Program-made: the position numbers and the translations under genes
Assembly (NCBI GenBank): GCA_023266115.1
Contig: JAHFRU010000001.1
Location: forward strand, 378,377 to 442,376
Reading direction: 5' to 3'
DNA from: Gammaproteobacteria bacterium
GTDB taxonomy: Bacteria; Pseudomonadota; Gammaproteobacteria; VBWC01
Length of the DNA stretch: 64,000 bases
The notes under the pieces: model-generated
What the model saw: the letters and a program-made list of their open reading frames with translations, nothing else
What the model was told of the DNA's origin: nothing
Databases searched by the model: none
Part shown: piece after piece, positions 60,668-64,000 of the stretch
Layout of the letters: each line of letters starts with the position of its first letter
How positions within the stretch are numbered: the first letter of the stretch is position 1

Positions 60668-62911
60668 TTAATATTTCCCGATTTCGACCGCACCCGACCA
60701 GTGTCCGGTCGGGGGTAGCTGCCGGTACTGTTCGCACAGCGCCTGATAAAAGCGTGATGGCCCATCATTCGGCCATTGTGTCAGGATGTCGGCGATCAGC
60801 CGCTCGGCATCCTCCCAGCACTGAAGTCTGAAATACCCGATGGCGGTGCCGAAGCGTTCGATCAGCTCACGCGGTACGACAGCAATGTGGTCGGGCGAAA
60901 TAATCTCGTGTATATCCAGCGCCCTGGTTTTTCCGGGCAGAATAAACGCGCCGAGATGGCGCGTCGTGATGCCGTCAATATCCGCGATCGTCTCGCCGGT
61001 CGCGAGCAGTCGTGTGCCCAGGGTCTTGTTGAGCGCCTGAACACGATTCGATGTGTTGACGGTGTCGCCGACCGCGCGATACTCGAAGTGATCGAGCGCG
61101 CCGATGTTGCCGAGCATGATGCCGCCGCTGTGAATACCCATCCGCGTCGGCAGCGGCCGGGCCCGGTGCCGGTGATTGAACTTCTCGAGCGCGTGCTGTA
61201 TCTCGAGCACCGCGAGACAGGCATGGCGCCGGACCGTGGCTTGCTCGTGGGGCGCGGTCCATAGTGCAAGCATCGAATCGCCGACGATGTCCGATAGAAC
61301 ACCCCCGTGGCATCGTATTGGCGCGAACACCGTTTCATAGTAATCGTTCATCAGATCGGCCAGCGCCCGCGGCTCCAGCGTCTCGGACAGTGCGGTGTAT
61401 TGTTCGGCGTCGGTGTACAGGCATACGCCGTACATTTCCTTGCCGCCCGGCGAGACGTTCTGTGCGCCGCGGGTGAACTGCTCGACAACCTCGGGCGGCA
61501 GATAGTGGCTGAAGGCGCGCGTGATCGCCTGGCGCTGCCGATGGGTATCGCGGTAGCGCGACAGCGTCGCAATGCCGACCGCGAGCGGAGCCTGGATCAG
61601 CAACGGTATCACCACCGGCAGCCACAGATGCTGCGCGCCAAACAACGTGATCGACAGCCAGTAGTAGGCGGCGCCCAGCGCAATGATGACCGGATACGCG
61701 GCCGCGACCGGCAAGGCGCGCGCCAGCGTGCCGGCCGCCAGTCCCGATAGCACCAGTAGCGCGAGATACACCGGTGTGTCCGGCCGCTCGACAAACCTGT
61801 CGGTCAGCAGATTGCCAAAAACGGTTGCGGCGATCTCGACGCCCGCCAGGTCAATGCCGTCGTCGCGTGAATACACGGTATAAAACGCGTCTTTCTGTTC
61901 CTGCAAGCGGCCGTCGGCGAAGCCGACAAAGACCGCCTTGTCATGCATATCCAGCGTGCGGGAGTTGGCATCGTCGGCCAGCAGTTCATGAATGCCGATG
62001 GTTTTGATGGTGCGCGGCGGGCCGTAGAAGTTGATGTAGCGACTGCCGCTGGCGTCGCGATAGCGTTGCAGCAGCGAACGGTTGATGCGCTGCGCGCCGG
62101 TTTCGGTGCCGGTTGCGGGAGCGGCGCTATCAATGTCGAGTTGATCGGCGAGCGCGGCGTCCTGCTGCAATATACTGCGCAGCTCCGTCATCAACGCCAG
62201 CAACCCGTTACCGGTGCGCAGCATGCTGCTGTCGGCCGGCAGACGTTGTGCAAGGTCCGTCCGGTAGCTGACCAGACGCGCTCTCAGGCTGTCATAGTCA
62301 CGCAGCGCATAGGCCTGGAATGCGGCCATCGGCAGTGTCGGCACGTTACCGGCGCCAGCCTTGAACAGCCATGCCTGCTGGACCTGCACCGGCACTTTGG
62401 GTAACGGAAACGGCGCGGTGGCCAGCGCCGCATCGGCGAACAGCGCCAGCGGCGGCAGCTGCTGCTCGATGGCAAGCAGCGGGTTGTCCACGTGCGCATT
62501 ACCGGTCAGCGGCTGGCGATCGCTGACGACGTTTTCCAGTAACACGATATTGCCGGCACGCCGGATGGCGGCGGCGAACGCCTGATCGGTGGCCGGGTCT
62601 TTCGCCTCGCGAAAATGTATATCGAATGCGACGACCGACGCGCCGCGCGCGTGCAGCGTGTCGATCAGCTGCGTATGCAGCGAACGCGGCCAGCGATCCG
62701 GTTTGTTCGGCAGACCGAGCGCGTCGGCGGAGGTCTTGTCGAGCGCGACGATGACGACATCCTGCGGCGCCGGTTGCGCGCCGCGCTGCTTGAACAGCCA
62801 GTTCAGTCCGTAGCTCGATTCAAGCAGGGTACCGATCGGAGAGATGGCGACCGCGAGGCCAATGAGCGCGGTAAACAGCCCGAAGTACAGCGCCCTGGCG
62901 TATGCAGCCAT
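60668..62911 (-). CDS. CHASE2-domain adenylate/guanylate cyclase
   Basis: 747 residues: N-terminal helix, a periplasmic CHASE2 sensor (about 50-370, QDVVIVALDKTSADALGLPN), three membrane helices (about 375-450) and a class III cyclase domain with metal Asp residues in LYTDAEQYTALSE and ILSDIVGDSML-like VLSDIVGDSMLALW, and the transition-state region YRAVGDTVNTSNRVQALNK. It makes a cyclic nucleotide in response to an unknown periplasmic signal. Likely works with the Crp-type regulator 55 bp upstream. Confidence 0.92.
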   Translation of the reverse strand: MAAYARALYFGLFTALIGLAVAISPIGTLLESSYGLNWLFKQRGAQPAPQDVVIVALDKTSADALGLPNKPDRWPRSLHTQLIDTLHARGASVVAFDIHFREAKDPATDQAFAAAIRRAGNIVLLENVVSDRQPLTGNAHVDNPLLAIEQQLPPLALFADAALATAPFPLPKVPVQVQQAWLFKAGAGNVPTLPMAAFQAYALRDYDSLRARLVSYRTDLAQRLPADSSMLRTGNGLLALMTELRSILQQDAALADQLDIDSAAPATGTETGAQRINRSLLQRYRDASGSRYINFYGPPRTIKTIGIHELLADDANSRTLDMHDKAVFVGFADGRLQEQKDAFYTVYSRDDGIDLAGVEIAATVFGNLLTDRFVERPDTPVYLALLVLSGLAAGTLARALPVAAAYPVIIALGAAYYWLSITLFGAQHLWLPVVIPLLIQAPLAVGIATLSRYRDTHRQRQAITRAFSHYLPPEVVEQFTRGAQNVSPGGKEMYGVCLYTDAEQYTALSETLEPRALADLMNDYYETVFAPIRCHGGVLSDIVGDSMLALWTAPHEQATVRRHACLAVLEIQHALEKFNHRHRARPLPTRMGIHSGGIMLGNIGALDHFEYRAVGDTVNTSNRVQALNKTLGTRLLATGETIADIDGITTRHLGAFILPGKTRALDIHEIISPDHIAVVPRELIERFGTAIGYFRLQCWEDAERLIADILTQWPNDGPSRFYQALCEQYRQLPPTGHWSGAVEIGKY

Positions 62912-62966
62912 TCAGAACGCCCGGCGCGGCAACGCCGCCGGGCGGGGGATCATCGCGTCGCTAACG

Positions 62967-63611
62967 TTACCAGGCAGGCGGCAGTTTCTCACGGACGACA
63001 ATGTGCCTGCCCTCGTTGCTGATATAGCCACCGGTGGTCAGATCCTTGAGTATGCGCGTCACCATCTCGCGCGACGAGCCGACCATATTGGCGATGTCCT
63101 GATGCGTCAGCTTCTCCTGAATCACCATCTTGCCGTCGTCCGGTTTGGCGAGATCAAGCAGCGTCCGGGCGACCCGGCCGTACACGTCCATCAAGGCGAG
63201 TGACCGGACGTTTTCGGTCAATACCCGCAGGCGGTGCGACAGATCGCGGATCAGGCGGAACGCCAGCTCCGGCGATTCGCTGATGCACTTCATCAGGTCC
63301 GCCTTGGAGACGACGTTTACCGTGGTGGGTTCCATGGTGACTATCGAGGCCGAGCGTGGTTCGTCGTCGAGCAGCGCCAGTTCGCCGAAATATTCGCCCG
63401 GCCCTTGAAAACTCAGGATCACTTCCTTGCCGTTTTCATCGCGCAGGAATGCCTTGACCTTGCCCGACACCATCACATACAGCGTCTCGCTGCGGTCGCC
63501 TTCATTAATAATGTAGGCGTTCTTCGGAAACGTGCGTGCCACGGCCCTGCGCGACAGCAGGTCCAGTTCCGCGTCTTCCAGTCCTGCAAACAATGGAATG
63601 TTTTTCAACAT
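62967..63611 (-). CDS. Crp/Fnr-family transcription regulator
   Basis: 214 residues. A cyclic-nucleotide-binding barrel (PGEYFGELALLDDEPRSAS, the phosphate-binding cassette of true cNMP binders with E and R), a dimerisation helix and a winged HTH (THQDIANMVGSSREMVTRIL). No Fnr-type Cys ligands. GGGGAGGCACC precedes ATG 63611. First gene of the minus-strand cluster ending with the C39 peptidase, so probably it reads the cyclase product and controls this locus or surface functions. Confidence 0.92.
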   Translation of the reverse strand: MLKNIPLFAGLEDAELDLLSRRAVARTFPKNAYIINEGDRSETLYVMVSGKVKAFLRDENGKEVILSFQGPGEYFGELALLDDEPRSASIVTMEPTTVNVVSKADLMKCISESPELAFRLIRDLSHRLRVLTENVRSLALMDVYGRVARTLLDLAKPDDGKMVIQEKLTHQDIANMVGSSREMVTRILKDLTTGGYISNEGRHIVVREKLPPAW

Positions 63612-63641
63612 GGTGCCTCCCCTTGGCCATGCGATATGGGC

Positions 63642-63888
63642 CTATTCTAGCGCAGTTATTGTGTTGGCTACGCTGCGCCGGGTCAGATTCGGGCAGGTAG
63701 TCCCGGATAAATGGCGAATCCGTTGTGCCGGTCCACCGGTCGCGGGTCTGGGCGGGTATCCACGGGTATCCGTCGGGTTTCGATACGGCAAGGTATCCCC
63801 GAGACCCCCTCTCCCTGAGGGAGAGGGGAGTAAATTCATACGGTCACCCATCGACCCCCTCATCCTGTCCTTTTCCCTTAGAGCCTGT
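63642..63888. other. Intergenic region upstream of the crp-like gene
   Basis: About 250 bp. It contains the palindromic stretch CCCCTCTCCCTGAGGGAGAG, of a kind common as a dispersed repeat, and ends at the insertion-sequence terminus. No gene seen. Confidence 0.4.
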
Positions 63889-64000
63889 TCACGATCTTTT
63901 CAAGATTAAGCTGAGAAACGCAAGCACGACCATCTGCACGCTGGTGTTCAGTTTTCGCTCGCAGTTTTTCCACAGTCGTCGACACTTTTCAAGCCACGCA
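63879..64000 (-). mobile_element. IS5-type insertion sequence, 3' end, cut by window edge
   Basis: The minus-strand frame from the edge reads AWLEKCRRLWKNCERKLNTS, then VQMVVLAFLSLILKRS and a stop at 63889. This is the C-terminus of IS5-family DDE transposases. The sequence AGAGCCTGTTCACGATC just outside the stop is probably the terminal inverted repeat. The rest of the element lies beyond the window. Confidence 0.8.

Overview
The window looks like the chromosome of a Gram-negative, GC-rich magnetotactic member of the Pseudomonadota. I lean to Gammaproteobacteria because of the Cus/Cop copper genes, the FapD/FapF-like pair and the FecR/CHASE2 cluster, but no taxonomic marker gene is present. 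It contains a nearly complete mamAB-type magnetosome gene cluster flanked by copper, zinc/manganese and iron transport genes. I saw no rRNA, tRNA or CRISPR.

Region 1 (1-20.6 kb) is a copper/silver resistance island. It holds a cusCBA efflux operon (cusC cut by the window edge), a cusRS-like two-component system divergent from the copAB oxidase/outer-membrane pair with a perfect cop-box palindrome between them, two DUF2231 membrane proteins, an AhpD-like protein, a YHS protein, a YHS/HMBD copper P-type ATPase, a c-type cytochrome and small membrane proteins. The island is worn: a truncated PII gene, a frameshifted YHS gene, a 175-bp direct repeat joining a duplicated DUF2934 5' end to a leftover ATPase C-terminus, and several dispersed inverted repeats.

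Region 2 (20.9-30.6 kb, minus strand) holds two metal importers. A porin plus a ZnuABC/Mnt-type ABC transporter is preceded by a long palindrome. An FbpABC-type ferric importer lies directly downstream of a MamA-like TPR gene, apparently in one operon, with a Fur-box-like site upstream.

Region 3 (31.0-52.5 kb, plus strand) is the magnetosome cluster: mamI-mamE-[MamJ-position protein]-mamK-mamL-mamM-mamN-mamO-mamP-mamA-mamQ-mamR-mamB-mamS-mamT-[CDF transporter]-[Mms6-like]-mmsF-mamH-second mamI. These genes would build the magnetosome membrane (I, L, Q, B), import and buffer iron (B, M, H, N), control redox through CXXCH magnetochromes (E, P, T), shape crystals (Mms6-like, MmsF, S, R, P) and align the chain (K plus the MamJ-position protein). 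Unusual points are two mamI genes, two MamA-like genes, a perfectly duplicated magnetochrome segment in MamE, a MamO that keeps a serine at the nucleophile position, and a basic, proline-rich protein with three ASPWA motifs in the mamJ slot.

Region 4 (52.6-63.6 kb) has a cytochrome c lipoprotein, a zincin-like protease, and then what I consider the best candidate for an undescribed system. Small secreted proteins share a C-terminal CYYLMYxAGxYYQIxLP(x)3C peptide after a Gly-Gly or Gly-Ser site. They sit beside a periplasmic C39 (FapD-like) peptidase, a FapF-like beta barrel, a FecR/TPR/beta-barrel giant, a CHASE2 nucleotide cyclase and a Crp/Fnr regulator. The right edge cuts an IS5-type transposase.
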